The notes under the pieces were generated by a model. That model saw only the letters and a program-made list of their open reading frames with translations. It did not search any database and had not been told where the DNA came from. The translations under genes and the position numbers were made by a program. From Candidatus Angelobacter sp. Gp1-AA117 (GTDB lineage Bacteria > Acidobacteriota > Terriglobia > Terriglobales > Acidobacteriaceae), in the NCBI GenBank assembly GCA_003223515.1, contig QHVI01000063.1, forward strand, positions 1 to 50,250: a stretch of DNA of 50,250 nucleotides, given 5' to 3'. Positions 26,438 to 34,571 of this stretch are shown in pieces; the first letter of the stretch is position 1; every line of letters begins with the position of its first letter.

Positions 26438-28993
26438 CTAGAAAGTCTTTAGGAACGCAATCAGGGCCCGTTTCTCTTCGTCACTCAAGCCCGGCTCTCC
26501 TCCTATGAATTTTTTGGTTCCAAAGTAATGTCCGCGGTTCACAATCAGGTCCGGACACTTGCTCAGCTCAAGCATCTGTTCCAAAGCGTCGGAAAATACC
26601 GCCTCGGCTTCCTCGTCGCTTGCGCCTTTCGGCAGCTTGTGCAGGTCGCGGCCGAGTTTAATGACGAGATCAAGCAGCTTCTTGCCGTGTGCAAGGCGGT
26701 CTGCGGGATCTTTGCCTTCGGAAAGTGGATTGATATTCGCCAGCAGGCCTACGGGAGTGCCCTTGGGAATCGGCCCAATCACCAGGTTTTCCTTTTTTTC
26801 GTCCAGCAGGTCCGGGAATTGTTTCGCGATAGGTTGCAGCGGGTCCGGAAGGAAGCCGATGGCGATCTTCAGATAGCTGGTCTCCGTAGTCCGGTCAATC
26901 CTGCCCGGAATCTTGTCGCCCAGCAGCGTATCTTTCTCCCGTTTTTCCGGCCACAACATCTGCTCGATCGAGTCCTGGAAGGAATCCATGCGGGCCTCCA
27001 CTGACGGGCTGTAGTTAAACTTTCCCACACTGTTGTTCAGGAGGAAGGGCGCGGTGGACCACAGACTTACCAAAGACGGAGGCCGGGTAAAGCCGCGACC
27101 GCCTGCCGGCATCTGATAAGTTCTGGCTTCGCCGGTGTAGGGCTGATACCAGGTGATGGTTCCAACTGAAGGCAGGTTCTTATAAGACTGCGATGAGAAG
27201 TTGTCCCAGATGTTTCCGCCGAGCGCGTTGGTCGCCAGCGGACTGCATGCGTTGGTCTGCAGCAGGGTGACAGGAACGCGAAGTTCGCTGGACAGATAAT
27301 TATGGTCCAGGAAGTCAGGAGCCAGGACGATCTTCTTCATCTTTTGCTTGAAATCGCCTGTTTTCGTCCACTCCCAATACTGGTTCCAGCACTTGAGGTA
27401 ATCGGCTCCATTGCACCCGTCCGGATCAAGGCCGGGCACAGGCGGGTCGGGCCGTTTGCTGGAATGGCAGCGGGCGCAGCGTTCGGCAAAAACCTCCTTG
27501 CCTTGCTGCACCACATTGGGAGGATCTTTCAGATACTTTGCTCCTTCCGGCGCGTCTTTGAGATGATGCGGGTCGGTGCTCACCAGGAAGTAAAGTGCCG
27601 TTCCGGGCGTCTGGCTTTCAGTGGCTGCGAAATACGAGGAATTTTCGCGGGCCACCGAAATCTCGATGGGAGAAATGGGCTTGCCGCCAACCAGCGCGTT
27701 GAAATGCAGCAACCATTCCTCAGGGAACGTGCCGATGTTCAGATAGACGCGATTGAGAGCGCCCAAGGCACCTACAGAATCCGCGCCATCTTTTAACACC
27801 CGCGGAGTCCAGACCGTATCGGGCGACTTGTAGTAATTTCTCAGGAAATAGGCCGGGGTTGATGGGTCATCGGGAATGTAGTCATTAAATTGTTTGTTGT
27901 TTTTCTCGCCGCCGCCCAACGTTTCCTTGCCCCAGCGCCTCGCCTCTTCCAGGCGGTCCTTCACCAGATACAGCGCGTTCATGGTGCGCGGGTTGTTGAT
28001 GTTGTCGGTTGAGACGAACGAGGTATCCAGCGAGCCGGGCCGGGAGGTGTGGAAGAGCTGCCACGCGAAGTTATCTTTTTCCCCTGCCCAGTAAAAGATT
28101 CGTTCGATCCAGAAATATTGCGCGCCCACATTGGCGCTCAGGTTTTCCCACTTTGGGTTTTCAGGATCCTTGGGCGGCTTGATGGGATTAGGCCCCACAT
28201 GGCAAAACCCGCAGGACATGCCTACCCGGAAAGGTCGTACCAGACTTTTGTCGTTGTAATATGCCGGATCGGTATAGAACTTGATCGGGTCCCATTTCTT
28301 TGCGGCCGCGTCATCGAAGTTAGGATTGGGGAAGAGCCTAAGACCTACGATGCCGGTTTCATAGCCATAGAAAGATCCAACTGGGAATTGTTTGCCGTCA
28401 ACGGTTGCGCCGCGTGATCCGATCTTCACTCCGGGATACTTCTGCTCATTCTCGAACGGGTCGGGTTTGCAGTCGGCGCGCCGCTTGTCCAGCCAGAGTC
28501 CCCAACGTTCAGGGTCAGGGCCAGTCGCTTTTTCAAAGCAGGGATCATTCACCAGTCCGAGATATTCCCATCGATGATCGCGGGTGAAGCGAGGATCAAT
28601 CTTCAGGAGTTCCGGATGGGATGAGAGAATCTTGAGAAAATCCAGGGCACCCGCACTCTTATAAACAAGCGTGTCCCACAGCTTGTCATTGCCACCGGAC
28701 CACACCATCCAGGTGTTGCGTCCTTTAATGAGGGCGTCATCCGGAACCTTCATCTGGCGCGCAGCCGCTGCCAAGTCGAGGATGCCGTCCTTAGTTTGGT
28801 CCATATCGTGAAAGACGTCTTCATTAGCGGCCACGAAGCTGTCAGGTTCACGGCCTGCAAGCTTGGCCTCATCTTTTACGTGCCCAGGCCGGGGCTGATT
28901 GAGCCACCAGAAGTAGTAAATTCCCACGCCGACTGCAACTACCAGCAGCAACAAAATCAGGATATGTTTGATTGAGCGACCTTTGCCAGCCAC
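26438..28993 (-). CDS. Large diheme c-type cytochrome protein, RoxA-like layout
   Basis: 851 residues, exported, with a membrane anchor at 9-30 (HILILLLLVVAVGVGIYYFWW). Two heme c motifs are present: CGFCH at 261-265 and CARCH at 506-510. Between and after them lie long conserved-looking stretches such as SPIEISVARENSSYFAATESQTPG and TRPPSLVSLWSTAPFLLNNSVG. The C-terminal GEPGLSDEEKRALIAFLKTF is typical of cytochrome c peroxidase/RoxA-type proteins. The layout (two widely spaced hemes in one large chain) resembles rubber oxygenase RoxA and diheme peroxidases, but substrate and activity are unknown. GTG 28993 has GGAGG eight bases upstream. It lies between the DyP and patatin genes in one run. 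Confidence 0.8.
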   Translation of the reverse strand: MAGKGRSIKHILILLLLVVAVGVGIYYFWWLNQPRPGHVKDEAKLAGREPDSFVAANEDVFHDMDQTKDGILDLAAAARQMKVPDDALIKGRNTWMVWSGGNDKLWDTLVYKSAGALDFLKILSSHPELLKIDPRFTRDHRWEYLGLVNDPCFEKATGPDPERWGLWLDKRRADCKPDPFENEQKYPGVKIGSRGATVDGKQFPVGSFYGYETGIVGLRLFPNPNFDDAAAKKWDPIKFYTDPAYYNDKSLVRPFRVGMSCGFCHVGPNPIKPPKDPENPKWENLSANVGAQYFWIERIFYWAGEKDNFAWQLFHTSRPGSLDTSFVSTDNINNPRTMNALYLVKDRLEEARRWGKETLGGGEKNNKQFNDYIPDDPSTPAYFLRNYYKSPDTVWTPRVLKDGADSVGALGALNRVYLNIGTFPEEWLLHFNALVGGKPISPIEISVARENSSYFAATESQTPGTALYFLVSTDPHHLKDAPEGAKYLKDPPNVVQQGKEVFAERCARCHSSKRPDPPVPGLDPDGCNGADYLKCWNQYWEWTKTGDFKQKMKKIVLAPDFLDHNYLSSELRVPVTLLQTNACSPLATNALGGNIWDNFSSQSYKNLPSVGTITWYQPYTGEARTYQMPAGGRGFTRPPSLVSLWSTAPFLLNNSVGKFNYSPSVEARMDSFQDSIEQMLWPEKREKDTLLGDKIPGRIDRTTETSYLKIAIGFLPDPLQPIAKQFPDLLDEKKENLVIGPIPKGTPVGLLANINPLSEGKDPADRLAHGKKLLDLVIKLGRDLHKLPKGASDEEAEAVFSDALEQMLELSKCPDLIVNRGHYFGTKKFIGGEPGLSDEEKRALIAFLKTF

Positions 28994-29062
28994 GGTATTG
29001 ACCTCCGGAATGTTTTGAGCCTTCTCTGTTGTTTTTCAAAAACTGCTGTCAAAATTTTCAAA

Positions 29063-30586
29063 TCATGCGCCGATGGTTGCCAGGTATCGTATTGCCCTCT
29101 TACTCGGCAGAAAAAAATACGCGCCACCAACCACGGTGATGAACTGCGGCACATCCATCATGCGCTGACGGACGCGCCCCTCCTGCGGAAGAGAGAACGT
29201 GTTGGTGAATGGGCAGCCGGGCACCGGCTCCCGATTTCCCAAAAGCGGGTCGCTCTCCTCCGTCATGCCATCAAACTTTGTGCGCATCATCCAGGCATTC
29301 TGGACGAACTCAAACTGGCGCTGGATGTTGGCACTCACCGCAAGAAATTGCAGTCCGCGCTCGGAATCGTTCTCCGGCGCGGTTCGCAGCGCGTCGTCCG
29401 GAGACAATTTCTCTCCATACTCTCTGCCGCGGCGCAAAATGCGGTGAAAGCGAGTGGACGCAATCTGGTCGGCCCGTACATTCTTATTGCCGAATCCCAG
29501 GATGTGGAGCAAATGCGTGAACCATCCCTGCGGTCCGCCGGGAATATCGGCATTGCGCGGGTTAGCGCGGCGAATGTGCGCGCCAAAAGGACAAGCAGTT
29601 CCGGCAACATCTGAGTCGTAGGTGAACTGATTCAGGCGAACATCCTGTTTTCTCGCGGCCTGGTCGCCGTTGTTGCCCACGCCCGGAATAAGGCTGCGAC
29701 TCGCGGGGACAAGGGGCGCACCATCTCCAAGGGTTCTTCCCACCATGGCTTCCGCCAGTTGATAGCGTTGTAAACGCGCGGAGCCTGTGGCCTTGTCTAG
29801 AAATTGCCAGAAGCCGCGCACATCCTGCCTGAGTTGGCGAAATACGACATAGGTGCCATTCAGGCCAAGATCTTTTTTGCCGGGCTGGTCAGCGGCCGGG
29901 AGCAATTGGTTTGCGCCGGGCTCGGTGGGATCCAGCAGTGGCCGGTCGGTATATCTGTCGTACTCATTGGTGTAGCCAAGCAGAAATTCTCCCAGACAAA
30001 CGGTATTGCCGTAGGTGAGTTGATCGCAATTGCGAGAAACTTTGCGGAGTTGCTCCCAGTCGAGATCAGGCTGGCTGATGCCGTCAACAAATCCAAATGC
30101 CTCCCGTCCGCCCATGTCCTGAGTAGGCAGGCACTCCATTTCCTGAAATGCCTGGCTCCAGAATTCTCCTTTGACGGATTGCTTCCATCTTTCCAGTTCA
30201 CCGGGATAAGCGAATACCATCACGACTGCGTGGGGCACCTTGTCCTCATAACCCCATCTCCACTTGCCAGGAGAATTCGCTCCAACGTCGCCAAGGCGTC
30301 GCGAGCGGCTCGGGTCACAGGTCATGCCGGTCATGAATTCTGTGGAGAATCCGGCTATGACTTTTTGAGGAACGCCCAGGGCTTCGAGTCCCTGCCGGGT
30401 AAATGCAACCTGCAGCGCAGTCCGGAGCGATGGAGTGATTTCCGCCGTAGTGACAGGCGCCCGGAGGAGCCATTCTTTCGCTGCTGCTGCATTCTTTACG
30501 TGGACGAGGTAGTAGCAGGCCTCCGTCATTTTGCCAAAGCCAAAGCGAACCATCGCTTGTACATCTTTGTAGTCCACAACAGGCAT
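29063..30586 (-). CDS. DyP-type heme peroxidase
   Basis: A 507-residue dye-decolourising peroxidase family protein. The signature GFVDG (165-169, in REAFGFVDGISQPDL) carries the catalytic Asp. The heme-ligand His is in CPFGAHIRRANPRN (His 337), and the distal Arg motif is HRILRRGREYG near 381-391. Length fits the longer DyP classes. There is no signal peptide, so it is cytoplasmic unless exported with a partner. DyPs oxidise bulky aromatic or lipid-like substrates with peroxide. The Shine-Dalgarno is GAGG about nine bases before ATG 30586. The upstream gene ends 11 bases away, so the two are surely co-transcribed. Confidence 0.93.
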   Translation of the reverse strand: MPVVDYKDVQAMVRFGFGKMTEACYYLVHVKNAAAAKEWLLRAPVTTAEITPSLRTALQVAFTRQGLEALGVPQKVIAGFSTEFMTGMTCDPSRSRRLGDVGANSPGKWRWGYEDKVPHAVVMVFAYPGELERWKQSVKGEFWSQAFQEMECLPTQDMGGREAFGFVDGISQPDLDWEQLRKVSRNCDQLTYGNTVCLGEFLLGYTNEYDRYTDRPLLDPTEPGANQLLPAADQPGKKDLGLNGTYVVFRQLRQDVRGFWQFLDKATGSARLQRYQLAEAMVGRTLGDGAPLVPASRSLIPGVGNNGDQAARKQDVRLNQFTYDSDVAGTACPFGAHIRRANPRNADIPGGPQGWFTHLLHILGFGNKNVRADQIASTRFHRILRRGREYGEKLSPDDALRTAPENDSERGLQFLAVSANIQRQFEFVQNAWMMRTKFDGMTEESDPLLGNREPVPGCPFTNTFSLPQEGRVRQRMMDVPQFITVVGGAYFFLPSKRAIRYLATIGA

Positions 30587-30597
30587 TTCTCAGTTCC

Positions 30598-31902
30598 TCA
30601 AAATAACGCCACCCATTGGCACAACTCTTCGTCGCTCATATGTGCTTGTTCAATGCCCTGGCGAATGAGCGTGTTCCTCTTCAGATCAAAAACGGTCAAG
30701 CCTGGATATGCCTTGTACCAGACATTGGTCGGGAGCTGATGCCGCCGCAGCACATACTTGTACGGCTGTTCATTCTTGGAGCCATTCAGCACCAGCCAAT
30801 CCGTCCTGGGATAACTTATTCCGTTGCTGAACACCAGATTGAGTCCCCATCCTACCTTGTTGATGAAATCGTCCATGTAGCTATCCAGGCTGCCGTCATA
30901 GTTGCTGGCGAAAACCATGCGCTTCTTGTCGTTCATGAACACCCAGCGAGCCGCATGGATGGTGGAAACCCGCGCCAGATGGCCACGAATGAAAATGTGG
31001 CGCGTGGTGTACTCCATCAGCCACAGCAGGTAGCTCATCAGCCAGCGGCGAAACAGACCGGGCTTGATGCCACCGACTACCGTGAACTGGTTGGTAACGT
31101 CGTAGTCTTCCAGATTGCCCAGCTTGGCTTCTTCGCAGGGCGAAACTCGCGGCGCGTATTGCTTATCGGTCTTCTCCCGGCGGCGGAGCTGGTAGATGAG
31201 GATGGGGGAATAAAGAACCAGGAATGGAGTAAGCACCAGCAGAATGATGGGCACGCCGATGAGGTGAATAAAATTTCGTATCCACCAGCCGAGCGGGGTC
31301 CGTTTTGGCCTGTCAAGCTGGATGCGGCTGCGGTAAATTTCCGCCGTCACAAGCTCCCGCAAAGCCTTATGGATTTGCTTCGGCGTCATCTTGCCGAACG
31401 CTTCCTGGTTCTGTTGAATGTGCTCCTCCAGGTCCAGGCGAAGGGCATTCTCCTGCCGAATCTCAATTACCGTTCGTCCGCGCCAATTCATGTACATGGT
31501 GGCGGCGGGACTTTCGTGCTCTTTCATCCAGCGGGCAAGGTCGGCGCCGGGTGTGAAATCCTGGCAGAAGGAGAAAATGCGCTGTAGCCCCTCTCCCGCC
31601 CGCGCTGCCAGGTCCGATCGAAAATCATCCGCAGTTCCATCAAAGTCAGCAAAGAATGCCAGTGCCACCGGGTAGTGCACAGCCGGCAATCCGTAGAGCA
31701 TGTGAATGTCCTCCTCGGTTTTGTCCGTCAGAACAACAAAACGGGCAAAGTGGATTTGCTCGAATTGGCCAAAGGGAACGATAGGATTCTTGGGATTCGC
31801 CTGCCCCGGCTGCGAGTTCATTGACCCGAGCAAACTCCGCAATTCGGCTTCGCGCTCCATTTGGATAGGAGCGATTACCAGCACGTGGGATTGCGGCGTC
31901 AT
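30598..31902 (-). CDS. Two-domain membrane protein with internal repeat, unknown function
   Basis: A 434-residue protein of unknown function. Two alpha+beta domains flank a membrane hairpin (WWIRNFIHLIGVPIILLVLTPFLVLYSPILIYQL, roughly residues 200-235). The two soluble parts share a pattern: IHFARFVVL...AFFADFDGTADDFRSDL in the first and IHAARWVFM...VFASNYDGSLDSYMDDF in the second. This suggests an internal duplication, perhaps of a ferredoxin-like barrel as in DyP/EthD proteins. The frame is open to TTG 31989, but ATG 31902 (MTPQSHVLVIAPIQM) has AGGAG 12 bases upstream and is preferred. It lies between the 151-residue protein and the DyP gene in the operon and may serve the peroxidase. Confidence 0.6.
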   Translation of the reverse strand: MTPQSHVLVIAPIQMEREAELRSLLGSMNSQPGQANPKNPIVPFGQFEQIHFARFVVLTDKTEEDIHMLYGLPAVHYPVALAFFADFDGTADDFRSDLAARAGEGLQRIFSFCQDFTPGADLARWMKEHESPAATMYMNWRGRTVIEIRQENALRLDLEEHIQQNQEAFGKMTPKQIHKALRELVTAEIYRSRIQLDRPKRTPLGWWIRNFIHLIGVPIILLVLTPFLVLYSPILIYQLRRREKTDKQYAPRVSPCEEAKLGNLEDYDVTNQFTVVGGIKPGLFRRWLMSYLLWLMEYTTRHIFIRGHLARVSTIHAARWVFMNDKKRMVFASNYDGSLDSYMDDFINKVGWGLNLVFSNGISYPRTDWLVLNGSKNEQPYKYVLRRHQLPTNVWYKAYPGLTVFDLKRNTLIRQGIEQAHMSDEELCQWVALF

Positions 31903-31960
31903 AGAAGAGGCAGACTCCTTTGTCGTCGTTCCATTCTGCTCAGCGTGAGAGTGTGCGCTT

Positions 31961-32416
31961 TCAGCCTTGCGCCTGGGCCGCAGCGCCAAACTGCAGGCTG
32001 AAATGAATCAGCGGCTTCTTTCCCCAATACACGCGGCCCAGATAGAAATCTGGTCCAATCAGGCGGATTTCATCACGAATCCAGTGCGCGACTACCGAAG
32101 TATCCGAGTAGTCAAGGACAATGCACTCCTTGTTATCGAACCAGCTCGGGGCTTTGTAGACTTTGGCAATGATCGCGCTGATTCCAAAGATAGTGATTCG
32201 ATTCCGCAGGACACCTTTGGTCCTGTCAAAGGTCTTTCCCTGCCAGCCAAATATGTTGACGAATTCCGCGATTTCCTGACTGAACTTGGTGCCGGACGCA
32301 ATAATCGCCGTTCCTTTGGCAGGACCATCCGGGATGTCACCGGCCGGGCTTTGGGAGAAGAGATTGTCAAGATCAGTGTTCGACATTTGCAGCAGTTGCG
32401 CCACATCGTATGCCAT
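31961..32416 (-). CDS. Small conserved-looking protein of unknown function
   Basis: 151 residues, no signal peptide or membrane segment. The sequence has a beta-rich C-terminal half: GKTFDRTKGVLRNRITIF, IIAKVYKAPSWFDNKECIVLDYSDTS, HWIRDEIRL, FYLGRVYWGKKPLIHFSLQF. The pattern recalls small lipid- or heme-binding beta-barrels, but this is only a guess. ATG 32416 has AGGAG about ten bases upstream. This leader (32424-32460) is duplicated at 32569-32600 in the spacer behind it. It appears to be the first gene of the operon that continues with the two-domain membrane protein, DyP, diheme protein and patatin. Confidence 0.6.
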   Translation of the reverse strand: MAYDVAQLLQMSNTDLDNLFSQSPAGDIPDGPAKGTAIIASGTKFSQEIAEFVNIFGWQGKTFDRTKGVLRNRITIFGISAIIAKVYKAPSWFDNKECIVLDYSDTSVVAHWIRDEIRLIGPDFYLGRVYWGKKPLIHFSLQFGAAAQAQG

Positions 32417-32770
32417 AGCGTTGGTGCTCCTTAAGGACTATTAAGGTTACTATTACGGAAATCCCAGTGAACCAGAAGGAAAATGGTTTGGTGTTCCTAA
32501 AGGTATTAACGTAGTTTGCAGAGAAATCCCGGTGAGCTGGAAAATTAAAAATCAGGAAAATGGTATCCGTGCTCCTTAAAGACTATTAATGTTGCTATTG
32601 CAGGGAAATCCCACGGGGCCGGAAAATTAAAAATCAGGAAACCTGGAATCTTCTTCGACGATCATTTTTTAGTGGAGAACGCCTGCAACTATGAAACCAG
32701 AATATTCATTTGTCAATCATTTTCTGGCGACACAGGGAAATGGACTATACCAAAGTAGAACGTGTATACC
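32417..32770. repeat. Spacer with three imperfect repeat copies
   Basis: 354 bases without a gene. GTGCTCCTTAA(A/G)GACTATTAA begins at 32424 and again at 32569. GAAATCCC...GG followed by AAAATTAAAAATCAGGAAA occurs at 32521-32564 and 32603-32640, with a weaker version near 32458-32487. The 32424 copy is the ribosome-binding leader of the 151-residue gene, so the others look like duplicated leader segments, perhaps left from a lost gene copy. The stretch borders the truncated GMC gene. Confidence 0.6.
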
Positions 32771-34549
32771 TTATTCGATCGCGCAGGTACAGGACGCATG
32801 GTGGCCCCAGGCATTATTGCGAACAAATTCTTTTAGCTTTTCCGGCGTGTCCTGCTCGGCGCGCGGGCACTCTTCTTTTGCGCCTTTCTGGTCTGCCATG
32901 ATCTTGCGCACGAATTGAATGCCATCCACCATGGCATCCAGATCCTTATCCCCGCCTTGTTCGAAATAGTGGAAATCGATCTTCGGAGTTTCTCGCGGGT
33001 CATTCGAGCGCAGCGTCACCCGTCCGGCACAATTGCGCGTGTGGGCTTTCAGCACGACCCATGTGAGGCAATTCAGGTCCTTAGGAAAAGATTGAGTATA
33101 GTTGGGACGGTAACCCTGGAAATTGGTCAGCAGCGCCATACAAAAGAGGTCCGGCACGTTGCCCTCGGCAACCGGTGAGCGCCTGAAGACGGAAAGCACC
33201 GCGCCGTTAGTGGCGTAAACCCCGGAACGACAAATAGACCACTGACGGTATTGTGGGTCCTCTGTGGTGAATTTCACGTTTTTGTAGACACCCCAGGCAG
33301 GACAGTCCATCCGGGTGACTACCCCGACTTCATAACGGTCCTGCAGGTTCATGCCTACACCCGGAAGATCAACCAGAATTTTGATCTTTACTGCCTCCAA
33401 AATATCGCGCGGGCCGATGCCGGACAGCATGAGCAGTTGCGGGCTGTTAAAAGCGCCGCCTGCGAGTATCACTTCTTTCGAGGCATAGAGCCGGCGGAGT
33501 TCCCCCGGGTGTTCACTGGGTTTAGCGGACGCGCGGTAGAGATTCTCGCCGTGTAAATATTCCACCCCGATGGCGCGCTTGTTTTCATCGAAGAGTACCC
33601 TGGTGGCGAGGGCATTCAGTTTAACCCGAAAGTTACGATACACTCGCGCAGTTTCCAGCACGCGTTCACGAGTTCCCATGCGGGTGTGATTGCGAGTAGT
33701 GAGAGGGGTGTAGCGGGCGCCAGTCGCATTTTTCGTTACCAGCCGCCAGTCGTTCGGGTCGCCCCTGCTCTTCAGCATCCACCGCAGGCGCTTGAAGAAA
33801 CGATCACCTTCGGTCTCGAGGTAATCGTGGGCACATTTGGCAAGCGTGTCAAACAGCTTGCGATCATCCATCATGGCGGCCTTGGGAATGGCGGCTTCTG
33901 TGTGCAGCCATCCTTTCCAGCCGTGCCGCGACGGATTCAGGCCTGCTTTCGCCAGCCATCGGAGGAGCGGCCGATGATGACAGTTCTCCAGCCGCTCAAA
34001 GTAAGCGCGCATCTTCTCTGGTTCCCAGCTTGGGTCCCGGGTCACCTTGGCGATGTCCTGCCAGTCTTCATCGTGAGGGTAGATCAGGATCTGAGCGTTG
34101 TGGGCAGTGCAGCCACCCAGCGTGCCTGCGCGCGGATACAAAACCCCGTCAACATCGTTGCCGTTGAATTTCTCCACGTATTTCCGGTCCCGCTTTTGCT
34201 GATCGTCGCTGGCGTAGTGGCGCACAAAGAAGTCCCACCGGATTGCGTCATTTTCAGAAGCAAAAGCATGAAATGCAGGAACGTCGTAGTCCAGGGGCAG
34301 GCGATTTCTATGGGGTTCCACAGGATCTGAGCCGCGCAGGACACGGGGATCACCGCCTGCTTCAAGCAGAATGACAGAGCGGCCGGCTTGCGCGAGACGG
34401 GCAGCCACTGTACCGCCGCCCGCGCCCGAGCCGACGACAATGTACTCACAATCTGCTTGTCGTGGGATTTGCTGATCCATTTCTTCAGACCATTGCTTTT
34501 TCCAGGAATCAGGAACCGCTAAAAAATTGATGGGGGATTCCTGCCGCAT
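32771..34549 (-). CDS. GMC oxidoreductase, C-terminally truncated
   Basis: FAD-dependent glucose-methanol-choline oxidoreductase of about 592 residues. The FAD-binding motif CEYIVVGSGAGGGTVAARLAQAGRSVILLEAGG and LGGCTAHNAQILIYP are near the N-terminus. EVILAGGAFNSPQLLMLSGIGP (second GMC signature) is mid-chain. The chain ends at WGHHASCTCAIE, right after the first active-site His. The expected last 50-60 residues, with DP..VVD, the LRVxDASxxP motif and the second catalytic residue, are absent and not found in other frames just downstream. It may be inactive or a pseudogene. Start options are 34570, 34549 and 34480 (MDQQIP); none has a good Shine-Dalgarno. Divergent from the catalase-family gene. 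Confidence 0.8.
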   Translation of the reverse strand: MRQESPINFLAVPDSWKKQWSEEMDQQIPRQADCEYIVVGSGAGGGTVAARLAQAGRSVILLEAGGDPRVLRGSDPVEPHRNRLPLDYDVPAFHAFASENDAIRWDFFVRHYASDDQQKRDRKYVEKFNGNDVDGVLYPRAGTLGGCTAHNAQILIYPHDEDWQDIAKVTRDPSWEPEKMRAYFERLENCHHRPLLRWLAKAGLNPSRHGWKGWLHTEAAIPKAAMMDDRKLFDTLAKCAHDYLETEGDRFFKRLRWMLKSRGDPNDWRLVTKNATGARYTPLTTRNHTRMGTRERVLETARVYRNFRVKLNALATRVLFDENKRAIGVEYLHGENLYRASAKPSEHPGELRRLYASKEVILAGGAFNSPQLLMLSGIGPRDILEAVKIKILVDLPGVGMNLQDRYEVGVVTRMDCPAWGVYKNVKFTTEDPQYRQWSICRSGVYATNGAVLSVFRRSPVAEGNVPDLFCMALLTNFQGYRPNYTQSFPKDLNCLTWVVLKAHTRNCAGRVTLRSNDPRETPKIDFHYFEQGGDKDLDAMVDGIQFVRKIMADQKGAKEECPRAEQDTPEKLKEFVRNNAWGHHASCTCAIE

Positions 34550-34571
34550 AGTATACTTGCAGCCCTCCACC

